Shown piece by piece: positions 54,520-62,398 of a stretch of DNA of 64,000 nucleotides. Location: contig JACTMP010000083.1 in NCBI GenBank assembly GCA_014584575.1, positions 20,769-84,768 of the forward strand, written 5' to 3'. The translations under genes and the position numbers were made by a program. The first letter of the stretch is position 1. Each line of letters starts with the position of its first letter. Under the pieces are notes generated by a model. That model saw nothing but the letters and a program-made list of their open reading frames with translations, did no database searches and was not told where the DNA came from. Source of the DNA: Chloroflexota bacterium (GTDB lineage: Bacteria; Chloroflexota; Anaerolineae; Promineifilales; Promineifilaceae).

Positions 54520-55560
54520 ATGGCTGGTAAGAAGAAAAAATTGTCGCGGCGGGAGCAAAAGCGGCAAAAGCAGCAGCAGAAAGAGCGGATGCGCCGCCGC
54601 ACCGGCTGGCAAGAGCCAGAAGCGCCGCAGATGAACTGGGAGTTGCTGGATGATTTACGGCCGTTTCTCAATCGGCCTGATCTGGAAGAGGGGTTACTGG
54701 CGTTGGCAGAACTGGCAGAAGAGAGTGGTGAATTGGTAGATGAACCAGAGTTTGAGTCCTTGTTTTTTCCGCCAATGGAAACGCTGATGCTTTTTGCCGA
54801 AACATTGGACGAAAACGACCTTACTGCTGAAGAATTCGCTGCGCTACCGGAAGAGTTGCAGATAGAAACGTTCTTTCAAATGATGACACAAATTATGCCC
54901 CAGTTACTCACCGACGAATTCCGGGAAACCCTGTTAACACGCACGGAAACAGCCCGCACCCGTTTTCGAGACGAGGGCAACGAAGAGAAATTGTTGCAAA
55001 CCAGTGCCGTACAGTTCGTCCTGGAAATGCAAGGGGACGAAGAGGCTGAGATGTATCCTGGCCTGCTTTACATGATTGCCAGCAAAACGATTGACGTTGG
55101 CTCCGTTCTCATCGAGCCAGAAGACGGTGAAGAATTGAGTGAAGAGGAATTACAGGAGCACATTAACGCTATTCCCGGTTTTCGTGCATATCTCGATGAT
55201 AGGCTGCGGCAAGTCAGGCAGAAATTTATCGGTCAACTGATGAATGGCGAGATACAGTTCCAGCTATTTACAGATGCAGAAATTGAAGAAGCCATCACGC
55301 TGCTGCAAGAGGACGAGGGAGATTGGACAGATACTTTGGGCGATTATATCACCCAGATTATGACAGCGCCGCGTCGGGTGGAAGTATCGGCGCGCCTGGA
55401 GGTGGTGTTAGCCGATTTGCCGGAGCATCTGGAAGAGATTACCCCATTTATGGAGCAAGCGCAGGATGATTTACCAGACCTGCAACCACAAACTCCTTCG
55501 TGGGCGTTCCTATTGGCGGCGCTGACCGGTGAAATTAACATCCATGATTCAGATGAATAG
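54520..55560 (+). CDS. Acidic helical hypothetical protein
   Basis: 346 residues. A very basic N-terminal helix (KKKKLSRREQKRQKQQQKER) is followed by a strongly acidic body rich in Glu and Leu (EEGLLALAELAEESGELVDE, FAETLDENDLTAEEFAALPE, EEELQEHINAIPGFRAYL). It has no membrane segment and no known domain that I recognise; the pattern suggests several helical hairpins. GAGGAATGT lies upstream of the start. Its codon use (fewer ACGGCCGT octamers over a kilobase) differs from its neighbours. The stop overlaps the cytochrome gene start. Confidence 0.8.
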   Translation: MAGKKKKLSRREQKRQKQQQKERMRRRTGWQEPEAPQMNWELLDDLRPFLNRPDLEEGLLALAELAEESGELVDEPEFESLFFPPMETLMLFAETLDENDLTAEEFAALPEELQIETFFQMMTQIMPQLLTDEFRETLLTRTETARTRFRDEGNEEKLLQTSAVQFVLEMQGDEEAEMYPGLLYMIASKTIDVGSVLIEPEDGEELSEEELQEHINAIPGFRAYLDDRLRQVRQKFIGQLMNGEIQFQLFTDAEIEEAITLLQEDEGDWTDTLGDYITQIMTAPRRVEVSARLEVVLADLPEHLEEITPFMEQAQDDLPDLQPQTPSWAFLLAALTGEINIHDSDE

Positions 55561-56299
55561 AGTCCTGGCCTGGCGGCATACGGCCGTACTCTTGTTCCTG
55601 TTCTTTACCTTACTTCACCTACCCCGGCCATTGGCTGCACAAGCAGACCCTACCCCCACCCCTGACCGGCTGGCAGCCCCGCCTACCGTTGCTGCCCCCA
55701 CCATGGCCGACGATGGCGCGCAGCTCTATTGGCTGCACTGCCAGCCCTGCCACGGCGACCGGGGCCAGGGCCTCACGGATGCGCCGGACGATGACTGGCG
55801 GGCGCAGTACCCGCCGGAGGAGCAATTTTGCTGGAATTCAGGCTGCCATGGCGAACGGCCGTATGAAAATGGCTTTATCGTCCCGCGCATTGTGCCCGCC
55901 CTTATCGGCGAGGGCAGCCTGGCGAACTACCCCACCATGCACGAGGTCTACATTTTTATGCGGGCGGCGATGCCCCGGCAGGTGCCCGGCAGCCTGACAG
56001 ACGCCGAATATCTGGCCATCGCCGCCTTTCTGGCGCGGGCGCATGGCCTCTCTGACGGCGTGGCGTTGGCCGAGGCCGATTTATCAACAATCATTCTCAA
56101 CCCGGCGTATATGGAAGTGACGTCAACGGCAGAGGCAGAGGTGGCATTGCCGGCGGCCATGCCGTCAGCCTTAGTAACGGCCGTGCCTGCCCCCCTTCCC
56201 GCCGCTACGACAAACCGGTGGATGGGTTGGCTGGCCGGTAGTGTGCTATTCTTTTTACTGCTGCTGAGTGGTGTGTTATGGCTTCGACACAACCAGTAA
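55544..56299 (+). CDS. Membrane-anchored cytochrome c
   Basis: 251 residues from ATG 55544 (55553 is also possible), overlapping the upstream gene by 17 bases. A signal peptide (AVLLFLFFTLLHLPRPLAAQA) leads to a cytochrome c domain with LYWLHCQPCHGDRGQGLTDA (CxxCH haem site), CWNSGCHG (a second, CxxxCH-like) and LANYPTMHEVYIFMRAAMP with Met ligands. It ends with a Pro/Ala linker and a C-terminal membrane anchor (MGWLAGSVLFFLLLLSGVLWL). It is an electron carrier tied to the membrane. The next gene starts 22 bases before its stop. Confidence 0.87.
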   Translation: MIQMNRVLAWRHTAVLLFLFFTLLHLPRPLAAQADPTPTPDRLAAPPTVAAPTMADDGAQLYWLHCQPCHGDRGQGLTDAPDDDWRAQYPPEEQFCWNSGCHGERPYENGFIVPRIVPALIGEGSLANYPTMHEVYIFMRAAMPRQVPGSLTDAEYLAIAAFLARAHGLSDGVALAEADLSTIILNPAYMEVTSTAEAEVALPAAMPSALVTAVPAPLPAATTNRWMGWLAGSVLFFLLLLSGVLWLRHNQ

Positions 56300-57456
56300 A
56301 CAAGTCCTCTATTTTTGATACGCCAGAGACAAACCGGTTGCCCGGTTACGGCCGTATGGCAATCCTGAACGGCCTTTTCATTGGGCTGGCGGTGGTCGTA
56401 GGATATTGGGGGCCAAAAGTGACGCAACTGGCCGACCTGCCCGCCAGGTATGCCACCAGCGGCCTGGTAGCTGCGGCGCTGCTGGTTGTGCTGCTGTGTA
56501 CGCTGGTGGGCTGGCTGACGGCCCGGCTAAACTACGCGGTGGTGACGGCGCTGGTCTGGTTGGGTACGGCCGTTCTCATTACCCTCATCTTTGGTTACAT
56601 CCCGGCGCTGACCTTTAACCGGCTGGTGTGGCTCAACGAAACGGCTTTTCGCGGCCTGCCCGTTTACCCCGTGCCCGACAGCAACGTCTGGTGGGCCTTC
56701 CCCATCGCCGGGTTGCTGCTCATCTTTCTGCTTTTCATTCTGGCGGTGCTGCAAGAAATACGGCTGGCGCGGGCCTATAACCAGCTTGGGCCACGCGGGC
56801 GGCTGAGTGGGCGGGCGCTGCTGGTGCTGCTGCTGCCGGCGCTGCTGGCCGGTGTTGGCGCTTATGCCATGCCCGACCACATGGGCAACCCGCCCCGCCA
56901 GGCGATGCACTTTGTCTACCAGGCCATTGAAAGAGTGCGGGAGTACGACGGCGATTTGTTTGCGCTTTCGCAACAAGAGGGATTGAACTACAATGCCCTC
57001 AATGGCGTGCGTGACCGGTTGGATGGGCCATATACGCTGCTGGTGGGCGAGATAGAGCCGGATGGTTCCATCATCACCGTTATCGCCTTGTTTGAGAGCG
57101 GCGTCTGGCTGCAATGCCAGGTGTATGCCGGCGAGGGGCGGGTCATTTACCTGAGTTACTGCGCGGATGCGTCACGGCCGTATACCGATGGCTTTTACAC
57201 GCTGCTAAGCGGCGCGCCGCTGCCCGCCGACTGCACCGAACGCTGTCTGCCGCAGACAAACGAGCGGTGGCGCGCCTGGCTGCAAGCCCGCGCCCCCCGT
57301 TTTGGCGACGAACGTCCCCACTTCACCCATCTGGCGCAGCAGGGCAGCTATGTATGGATGCGGGCTACGGCCGTGGACGGCGATTACGCCATCGAGTGCC
57401 TCTTTAGCGGGCTGCGACCGGTGCAATTGCAGGAATGTGTGGAAACCCCAAAATAG
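56278..57456 (+). CDS. Membrane protein with extracytoplasmic C-terminal domain, linked to cytochrome c
   Basis: 392 residues with about five membrane helices (AILNGLFIGLAVVVGYWGPK, SGLVAAALLVVLLCTLVGWL, YAVVTALVWLGTAVLITLIF, WWAFPIAGLLLIFLLFILAV, ALLVLLLPALLAGVGAYAMP) followed by a 195-residue exterior domain (AMHFVYQAIERVREYDGDLF to LRPVQLQECVETPK) with four or more Cys (WLQCQVYAGEG, CADASRP, CTERCLPQTN). The overlap with the cytochrome gene means they are co-translated and likely interact. I do not recognise a family. It has no haem or quinone motif of its own. Confidence 0.78.
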   Translation: MASTQPVNKSSIFDTPETNRLPGYGRMAILNGLFIGLAVVVGYWGPKVTQLADLPARYATSGLVAAALLVVLLCTLVGWLTARLNYAVVTALVWLGTAVLITLIFGYIPALTFNRLVWLNETAFRGLPVYPVPDSNVWWAFPIAGLLLIFLLFILAVLQEIRLARAYNQLGPRGRLSGRALLVLLLPALLAGVGAYAMPDHMGNPPRQAMHFVYQAIERVREYDGDLFALSQQEGLNYNALNGVRDRLDGPYTLLVGEIEPDGSIITVIALFESGVWLQCQVYAGEGRVIYLSYCADASRPYTDGFYTLLSGAPLPADCTERCLPQTNERWRAWLQARAPRFGDERPHFTHLAQQGSYVWMRATAVDGDYAIECLFSGLRPVQLQECVETPK

Positions 57457-57458
57457 AA

Positions 57459-57492
57459 GTTTGCCGTCGGCACTTCAGTGCCGACGGCAAAC
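57459..57492. repeat. Perfect 15-bp hairpin GTTTGCCGTCGGCAC
   Basis: GTTTGCCGTCGGCAC (57459-57473) and GTGCCGACGGCAAAC (57478-57492) with a 4-base loop, lying two bases after one stop and 12 bases before the next start. It has the same 15 + 4 + 15 geometry as the AGACC and 35345 hairpins but another sequence. Confidence 0.65.
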
Positions 57493-57504
57493 CAGGAACA
57501 TAAC

Positions 57505-58590
57505 ATGCACTCGTTTTGGATTTACGTCCTGCGCCGGTTACTGGTGATTCCGGTGACATTGTTCATTATCACGGCCGTGCTGTATGCGCTGATGATGGTA
57601 GCCCCACCTCGGGAGCGGGCCACCCTTTACCTGCCGCCCAATCAGCCACGAGTTATGACCGAACGACGCTATGAGAATGTGATCAATCATATTATTGCCG
57701 AACATGGGCTGGATGATCCCTATCCGGTGCAGTACGGCCGTTGGGCCATCAACCTGCTGCGTGGTGATTGGGGCTACAGCCCCGTCTACGGTGCGCCGGT
57801 GTTGCAACTGCTCAATCTCTATGCTCCAGCCACCCTGGAATTGGCGCTGTATTCTCTGCTGCTGCTCATCCCGTTGGGATTGGCAAGCGGCCTGTTGGCC
57901 GGTTGGCATCCCGGAGGTCTCTGGGACCGGCTTTTTCGGGCAGCCGCCTATGTTGGTGGTTCCATCCCCCCGTTCATTTTAGGGCTGTTTCTGCTCACCG
58001 TCTTTTATGCCGGGCTGCGCTGGTTTCCGCCGGGGCGGCTCACGGCCGTGCAAATCCTCCTGGGCGCCGGTGATTTTCAACGCTACACCGGTTTTCTGAC
58101 CATAGATGGACTGCTGAACGGCCGTGCCGACATTACCCTGGATGCGTTTCGCCATCTGGTGCTGCCGGTTTTCACCCTGTCCCTGACGTATTGGGCCATG
58201 TTAGGGCGTATTACCCGCGCCGCTACCATGGATGAAACAGGCAAGGAGTATATTCTGGCGGCCCGGGCGCGTGGCCTGCGTCCTTACCGCATTATCTGGC
58301 GGCATACCCTGCGCAACGTGCTGGCGCCTGGTTATACCGGCATGGCGCTGGCCGCGGCCTCGATTATCACCGGCGCTTTTGTTGTTGAAGTGATATTTAA
58401 CTTTAAGGGGTTGTCCGAATTGGTTGTGCGCAGCCTGTCCACCACGCCTGATGCGGCGTTGGTGATGGGGTTTGCCGTTTACAGCGTATTGTTGGTGCTG
58501 CCCATCATGGTGGCGCTGGATATACTCAAGGGACTGGCAGACCCGCGTTTACGCGCGGAAAATGGCGGTGCGGACGGCGCTCCGGGATAG
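57505..58590 (+). CDS. ABC transporter permease, DppB/OppB-like
   Basis: 361 residues from ATG 57505, with CAGGAACATAAC upstream. Six membrane helices; the first (YVLRRLLVIPVTLFIITAVL) is the DppB N-terminal signature. Characteristic are QYGRWAINLLRGDWGYSPVYG, ATLELALYSLLLLIPLGLASG, and the EAA loop MDETGKEYILAARARGLRPY-RIIWRHTLRN that meets the ATPase. DppB proteins form peptide or nickel channels with DppC. It is followed by a DppC-like gene seven bases later. No ATPase gene is in the window. Confidence 0.92.
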   Translation: MHSFWIYVLRRLLVIPVTLFIITAVLYALMMVAPPRERATLYLPPNQPRVMTERRYENVINHIIAEHGLDDPYPVQYGRWAINLLRGDWGYSPVYGAPVLQLLNLYAPATLELALYSLLLLIPLGLASGLLAGWHPGGLWDRLFRAAAYVGGSIPPFILGLFLLTVFYAGLRWFPPGRLTAVQILLGAGDFQRYTGFLTIDGLLNGRADITLDAFRHLVLPVFTLSLTYWAMLGRITRAATMDETGKEYILAARARGLRPYRIIWRHTLRNVLAPGYTGMALAAASIITGAFVVEVIFNFKGLSELVVRSLSTTPDAALVMGFAVYSVLLVLPIMVALDILKGLADPRLRAENGGADGAPG

Positions 58591-58597
58591 GTGTCCC

Positions 58598-59581
58598 ATG
58601 ATTCAATGGCGTTATTTCTGGCGCAAGCGGTCTAACTGGCTGGCGCTGCTGCTGATCTTGCTGTTTGTGACAATGGCCGTGGGCGCTCCCTGGCTGGCCC
58701 CGCCCAGTGACCCGGCCAATCCACAGCCATTTAAGTCGGTAGGCCAGTCAATTCAGCGGACACCCCGCCCACCCTCGTCCGAAAACATATTGGGCACCAT
58801 TCCCCAAATTGCCGTCCTGCCCCTTTTTGGTGTGTCCCCCGGCCAGGACGCCTACTATGAATGGGACATCTATTACACCCTGATTTGGGGCACACGTTCG
58901 GCGCTGCGGTTTGGGCTGGTGGTGACGCTGCTCACGGCCGTGATCGGCATCACCATTGGCGCCCTCAGCGCCTATTGGGGTGGCCGCGCCGAGCGGCTGC
59001 TGATGAGCATCACCGACGCCTTTCTGGCTTTCCCCATCATTGCCGCTTTATGGGTCATCCACCGTACCTTATTCAGCCAGGTGCTTGCCTTTTTCCCCGA
59101 CCCGGAAACCTGGCGCTGGTGGGAACATCTACTGGCAGCGTGGAAAATCAACCCTATCATGCTGACGCTCATCCTTTTTTGCTGGATGCCTTATGCCCGC
59201 ATGACCAATACCACCGTCTCCCAACTGCGCCAGACGGCATTTGTAGAGGCGGCAGTTGCCCTGGGCGCATCTGGCACGCGCCTGCTGCGCCACCATCTGC
59301 TGCCCAACGCCCTTTCCCCGATCATCGTCTTGATGGCGCGGGATGTAGGTGGTATGGTGGTGCTGGCGGCTACTTTTGTTTTTATCGGTTTTGGCGGCGA
59401 CATTGCCTGGGCCATTATGTTGGTAGCCGGGCGCGATTTTGTGGTTGGGCGCAGCGGCAATCCGTTTTTTTACTGGTGGGCATTTGTGCCCATTGCCCTG
59501 GCGCTGACGCTGTTTTCCCTGAGTTGGAATCTGCTGGGTGATGGGCTGAATGAGGCCATGAACCCCCGCCGCTCTCGTTAA
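58598..59581 (+). CDS. ABC transporter permease, DppC/OppC-like
   Basis: 328 residues from ATG 58598, chosen because it starts the DppC-type N-terminal helix (RSNWLALLLILLFVTMAVGA). It carries LIWGTRSALRFGLVVTLLTAVIGITIGALS, the EAA loop EAAVALGASGTRLLRHHLLPN and IIVLMARDVGGMVVLAATFVFIGFG. A long periplasmic loop with WDIYYTLIWG and an insert near PDPETWRWWEHLLAAWKIN is larger than usual. It pairs with the permease just before it. A peptide, nickel or oligosaccharide substrate is equally possible. Confidence 0.92.
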   Translation: MIQWRYFWRKRSNWLALLLILLFVTMAVGAPWLAPPSDPANPQPFKSVGQSIQRTPRPPSSENILGTIPQIAVLPLFGVSPGQDAYYEWDIYYTLIWGTRSALRFGLVVTLLTAVIGITIGALSAYWGGRAERLLMSITDAFLAFPIIAALWVIHRTLFSQVLAFFPDPETWRWWEHLLAAWKINPIMLTLILFCWMPYARMTNTTVSQLRQTAFVEAAVALGASGTRLLRHHLLPNALSPIIVLMARDVGGMVVLAATFVFIGFGGDIAWAIMLVAGRDFVVGRSGNPFFYWWAFVPIALALTLFSLSWNLLGDGLNEAMNPRRSR

Positions 59582-59614
59582 GGGCCACATCACCCGGTTT
59601 GTAGAAGGAATTAT

Positions 59615-60250
59615 ATGACCCAGCAATTTATCACTATCGCCGGCAATATCGGCGCAGGCAAATCTACACTCGTCAGCCTGCTCACGGAACGTAACGGGTG
59701 GGAACCGGTTTTTGAAGCGGTGTCTGAAAACCCCTATCTGGCCGACTTTTACCAGGATATGCCCCGCTGGAGTTTTCAGTCGCAGGTCTTTTTCCTGTCG
59801 CGGCGGCTGCGGCAGCACCATGACCTGCTGCAACAAAGCAACTCAATTATTCAAGACCGCAGCGTCTATGAAGACGCGGAAATTTTCGCCCGCAACCTGT
59901 ACCGGCAGGGACACATGAGCGCCCGCGACTGGCACTGTTACTATGAGCTATACCAGACGATGGCGACCCTGCTGCGTCCGCCGCACCTGGTTATTTATCT
60001 GCGCACGGCCGTGCCCACCCTGCGCCGCCGCATCATGCAGCGTGGCCGCGACTACGAGCAGACAATCAGTGATGACTACCTGCACCAGCTAAACGAATTG
60101 TACGACGCCTGGATTGACGGCTTTAGCCTCAGCCCCGTCTTAACCATTGAAACGGACAACCTGGATTACGTGCAATACGCCGACCACCTGGACCAAATCT
60201 GGCAAAAAATCCTGCACCGCCTGCAAGGCCGCGATGTGCTGACGCTATAG
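59615..60250 (+). CDS. Deoxynucleoside kinase
   Basis: 211 residues of the dGK/dAK/TK2 type that phosphorylates deoxynucleosides with ATP for salvage. P-loop IAGNIGAGKSTLVSLL, the substrate helix WEPVFEAVSENPYLADFYQD, the DRS motif QDRSVYEDAEIFARNLY with its catalytic Asp/Glu, and the LID RRRIMQRGRDYEQTISDDYL are all in place. ATG 59615 has GAAGGAATT upstream. It stands 33 bases after the permease gene, in the same direction, but probably has a distinct role. Confidence 0.93.
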   Translation: MTQQFITIAGNIGAGKSTLVSLLTERNGWEPVFEAVSENPYLADFYQDMPRWSFQSQVFFLSRRLRQHHDLLQQSNSIIQDRSVYEDAEIFARNLYRQGHMSARDWHCYYELYQTMATLLRPPHLVIYLRTAVPTLRRRIMQRGRDYEQTISDDYLHQLNELYDAWIDGFSLSPVLTIETDNLDYVQYADHLDQIWQKILHRLQGRDVLTL

Positions 60251-60351
60251 GCTATCGTCAGCCGGTAACAAATGCTCTGCATAGTGCAGTGTACTGTGAG
60301 CATCCCAAAACGCGGCGGCAGCTTCTTGCCAAAGACCTGATGATAGGCAAC

Positions 60352-60784
60352 TTATTCACTGATTATGGGATCATCAGGTGGGGGGTGCCGATTAACATGT
60401 GTGTCGGCCGCACGAATAGCCTGGATGCGTTCACGATTAAACTTTAACAAAGCGGCTGTAGCCCGACCAACGGCCGTCAGCGGCACAATGCGCACTTTAT
60501 TCCCAGACCAGATAAAATGATCAGACCATTTATCTCGGCGCGGGTGAAACAACGGCACGACATTTCCAGTTTCGGGGTCAACGGCCGTTACCTGGTCACT
60601 TTTGCGACGATTGCAGTGAAAACAGGCTAATGCCAGATTATCACTTTCATCTGAACCCCCCTTTTGCCAGGGGGATGATGTGGTCTATGGTGAAAGGGAC
60701 ATACTGCCACTGTTCTGAGGTATGGCAATACTCACATAAATGCCTGGCGCGCTGGTGGATGAATTGTTGGGTTTCGGTAGCCAT
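60352..60784 (-). pseudogene. HNH endonuclease gene broken by a one-base frameshift
   Basis: From ATG 60784 the frame reads TQQFIHQRARHLCEYCH, then YVPFTIDHIIPLAKGG, and hits a stop just after a run of six C (60656-60661, + strand). With five C the frame continues SDESDNLALACFHCNRRKSDQ, TAVDPETGNVVPLFHP and on to the stop at 60352, giving about 144 residues. This restores a full HNH nuclease (CxxC, DHIIP, CxxCN) homologous to the intact gene at 61883. The start is 23 bases after the small gene at 60808. It could be a real pseudogene, a slippage-regulated gene or a sequencing error. Confidence 0.85.
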
Positions 60785-60807
60785 AACGGCCGTAGATCAA
60801 TCAACGG

Positions 60808-61077
60808 CTATTGTGTTTCAACCAGGTTGCGGACAAGGCGATTGAGATGGCTGAGGTAATCATCAATCTCCTCGTATCTGTCCAGTTCTTCCTCTTTAAC
60901 GGCCGTCAACGGCCGTGTTTGTTGTCTGGACAATAGCTGCTGAATACGCGCCTGCACCATGGCTGACGCCCGGAAAATGGGAACGCCATTTTCCAGCGCC
61001 ATATTGATAGCGCCATCCTCCGGCAGCGTAACCGGTAACTGCTGTAGCTTGGGAAATGGGTCAACCTGGAGCATCAT
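60808..61077 (-). CDS. Small regulator- or antitoxin-like partner of the broken HNH gene
   Basis: 89 residues from ATG 61077; a longer reading to 61224 crosses a -10 box and a repeat. LQVDPFPKLQQLPVTLPEDG is followed by a short strand-like stretch (INMALENGVPIFRASAMVQ), and the C-terminal half is acidic helix (EEELDRYEEIDDYLSHLNRL). It has no catalytic motif. The location, directly before an HNH gene on the same strand and 23 bases away, mirrors the regulator before the HNH gene at 61883. A role in binding or restraining the nuclease is inference. A TATAAT at 61097-61102 serves it. Confidence 0.72.
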   Translation of the reverse strand: MMLQVDPFPKLQQLPVTLPEDGAINMALENGVPIFRASAMVQARIQQLLSRQQTRPLTAVKEEELDRYEEIDDYLSHLNRLVRNLVETQ

Positions 61078-61096
61078 AGGAAAAAACCTCAACAGC

Positions 61097-61102
61097 ATTA
61101 TA
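61097..61102 (-). promoter_or_regulatory. -10 box of the minus-strand regulator/HNH module
   Basis: TATAAT on the minus strand, 20 bases before ATG 61077. No good -35 hexamer is seen at the right distance. Confidence 0.4.
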
Positions 61103-61124
61103 CCACTAAAAATAACGGCCGTGA

Positions 61125-61157
61125 CCCACACGCGGCACGGCGGGCATAGCATATTGG
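61125..61157 (+). repeat. 33-bp direct repeat, copy 1
   Basis: An exact 33-base match to 62399-62431 in the same orientation (begins CCCACACGCGGCACGG, ends GCATATTGG). Both copies follow an ACGGCCGT octamer. The two copies bracket the intact regulator/HNH module. Confidence 0.8.
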
Positions 61158-61280
61158 CGGGTGGTGAGATGGTTACGGCCGTTGGGAAAAACTGCACTAT
61201 GGCACGAAGGTAATAGCGGTTCAACCCTCTTTGTTTTTGGGTTTCACTTCAAATGCTGCTTGGGAACGAAAGAAACAGAC

Positions 61281-61391
61281 ATCAATTCTTATGCGTTTCC
61301 AGCATTTGCCGCAGGGTTTCGGCCGCATCAAAGGCGTTTAGTGGCGTCCAGATGGGGTATTCGGCGTTGGGTGTGAGGGAGATACGGCCGT
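61281..61391 (-). pseudogene. Possible decayed gene fragment on the minus strand
   Basis: An open stretch reads GRISLTPNAEYPIWTPLNAF, then DAAETLRQMLETHKN and a stop at 61281. It looks protein-like in composition but lacks a start and is preceded by an in-frame stop. It may be the 3' relic of a lost gene in the divergent region between the two HNH modules. No family recognised. Confidence 0.25.
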
Positions 61392-61417
61392 ACTACCTGT
61401 CGTTCCCTGTTTCTTCC

Positions 61418-61426
61418 TGTTATAAT
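61418..61426 (+). promoter_or_regulatory. Extended -10 promoter of the plus-strand regulator/HNH module
   Basis: TGT-TATAAT, a perfect extended -10, 32 bases before ATG 61458. The predicted start site (about 61433) leaves a 25-base leader with AAAAGGAACTG as ribosome site. Confidence 0.5.
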
Positions 61427-61457
61427 GGCTGTGTTCAGTTGGAAAAGGAACTGATGA

Positions 61458-61886
61458 ATGATGCAAACAGTGACAGTTAAATTACCTTCAAATATATACC
61501 GCCAGGTTCAAAAACGAGCGCAAACCAATCAACGCACCATTGAAGATGAGGTCGTTGATGCGTTGGAAACAGCGTTGGAAAGCCAGGATAGTTGGGCCGG
61601 TATTCCTGCTGAAATTGTAGATGAGATGGAGCAGTTGCAGTTTCTGGATGATGCCCATTTGTGGCGGGTGGCGCGTACTGTTGTACCAATTGAAAAAGCG
61701 GAACGGATGCAAGAGCTGGTATGGAAGCAGCAAGCCGAAGGATTAAATGCAGTGGAACAGGCAGAAACAGCCGTCTTGCGTCAGTTGGCAAATCGGGTGA
61801 TGCTGTTGCGGGCGGAAGCGGCCATACTTCTTCAGCAGCGCGGCCATGACATTTCCTCCTTAAATCGCTCTTCTATTGCCCCATGA
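61458..61886 (+). CDS. RHH-like regulator/antitoxin-like protein upstream of an HNH nuclease
   Basis: 142 residues. The N-terminus (QTVTVKLPSNIYRQVQKRAQ, then RTIEDEVVDALETALES) has the strand-helix-helix pattern of ribbon-helix-helix DNA binders, as in many antitoxins. The rest is helical (VWKQQAEGLNAVEQAETAVL, then LANRVMLLRAEAAILLQQRG). The stop overlaps the HNH start (61883) by ATGA, so the two proteins are made in a fixed ratio. AAGGAA lies about eight bases before the start. Autoregulation by the RHH domain and control of the nuclease are inference. Confidence 0.83.
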   Translation: MMQTVTVKLPSNIYRQVQKRAQTNQRTIEDEVVDALETALESQDSWAGIPAEIVDEMEQLQFLDDAHLWRVARTVVPIEKAERMQELVWKQQAEGLNAVEQAETAVLRQLANRVMLLRAEAAILLQQRGHDISSLNRSSIAP

Positions 61887-62308
61887 GCCTTGCCTCCCCT
61901 TCTCCGGCGCTGCGCCGGGTTATTAGCCAGCGTGACCATTACCGATGCGTCTATTGCCAGTCGCAGGCCGAGATTGCCGGGATGCAATTCACCATTGACC
62001 ACATTATTCCCGAATCATTAGGAGGCACTAACGAAGAAAGCAATCTTTGTCTGGCCTGTTGGGACTGCAATTTGATCAAACAGAACCGGATTGCGGCCGT
62101 AGACCCCCAAACAAGTGAAAGTGTGCCTTTATTTCATCCGCTACAAGAAGAGTGGCGGGCGCATTTCAGCTGGCAGCAGGGTGGTATTTATCTGGTGGGG
62201 TTGACACCTATAGGCCGGGCGACGGTGGCTGCACTGCGGTTGAACCGCCCCTGGCTGGTTCGTGCCCGCGAACGGTGGGTAAAGGCTGGCTGGCATCCGC
62301 CCGCTTGA
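61883..62308 (+). CDS. HNH endonuclease
   Basis: 141 residues of a stand-alone HNH nuclease. Zinc knuckle YRCVYCQSQAEIAG, catalytic IDHIIPESLGGTNEESNLCLACWDCN (HNH core with DHIIP), then a family-specific C-terminal domain VPLFHPLQEEWRAHFSWQQG, YLVGLTPIGRATVAALRLNR and WVKAGWHPP. The C-terminal part matches the broken paralogue at 60352 almost position by position (VPLFHP, HFxW, GRAT, AALxxNR). It is translationally coupled to the RHH-like gene. Target DNA or RNA is unknown. Confidence 0.92.
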   Translation: MSLASPSPALRRVISQRDHYRCVYCQSQAEIAGMQFTIDHIIPESLGGTNEESNLCLACWDCNLIKQNRIAAVDPQTSESVPLFHPLQEEWRAHFSWQQGGIYLVGLTPIGRATVAALRLNRPWLVRARERWVKAGWHPPA

Positions 62309-62398
62309 CAGAATAGGCACAAACTGGGGCGAGGGATATGCGCGGCTTTGGTGAAGGGGTGAGGGCTGCCCCATCTGTTTATCCGCTCACGGCCGTTG

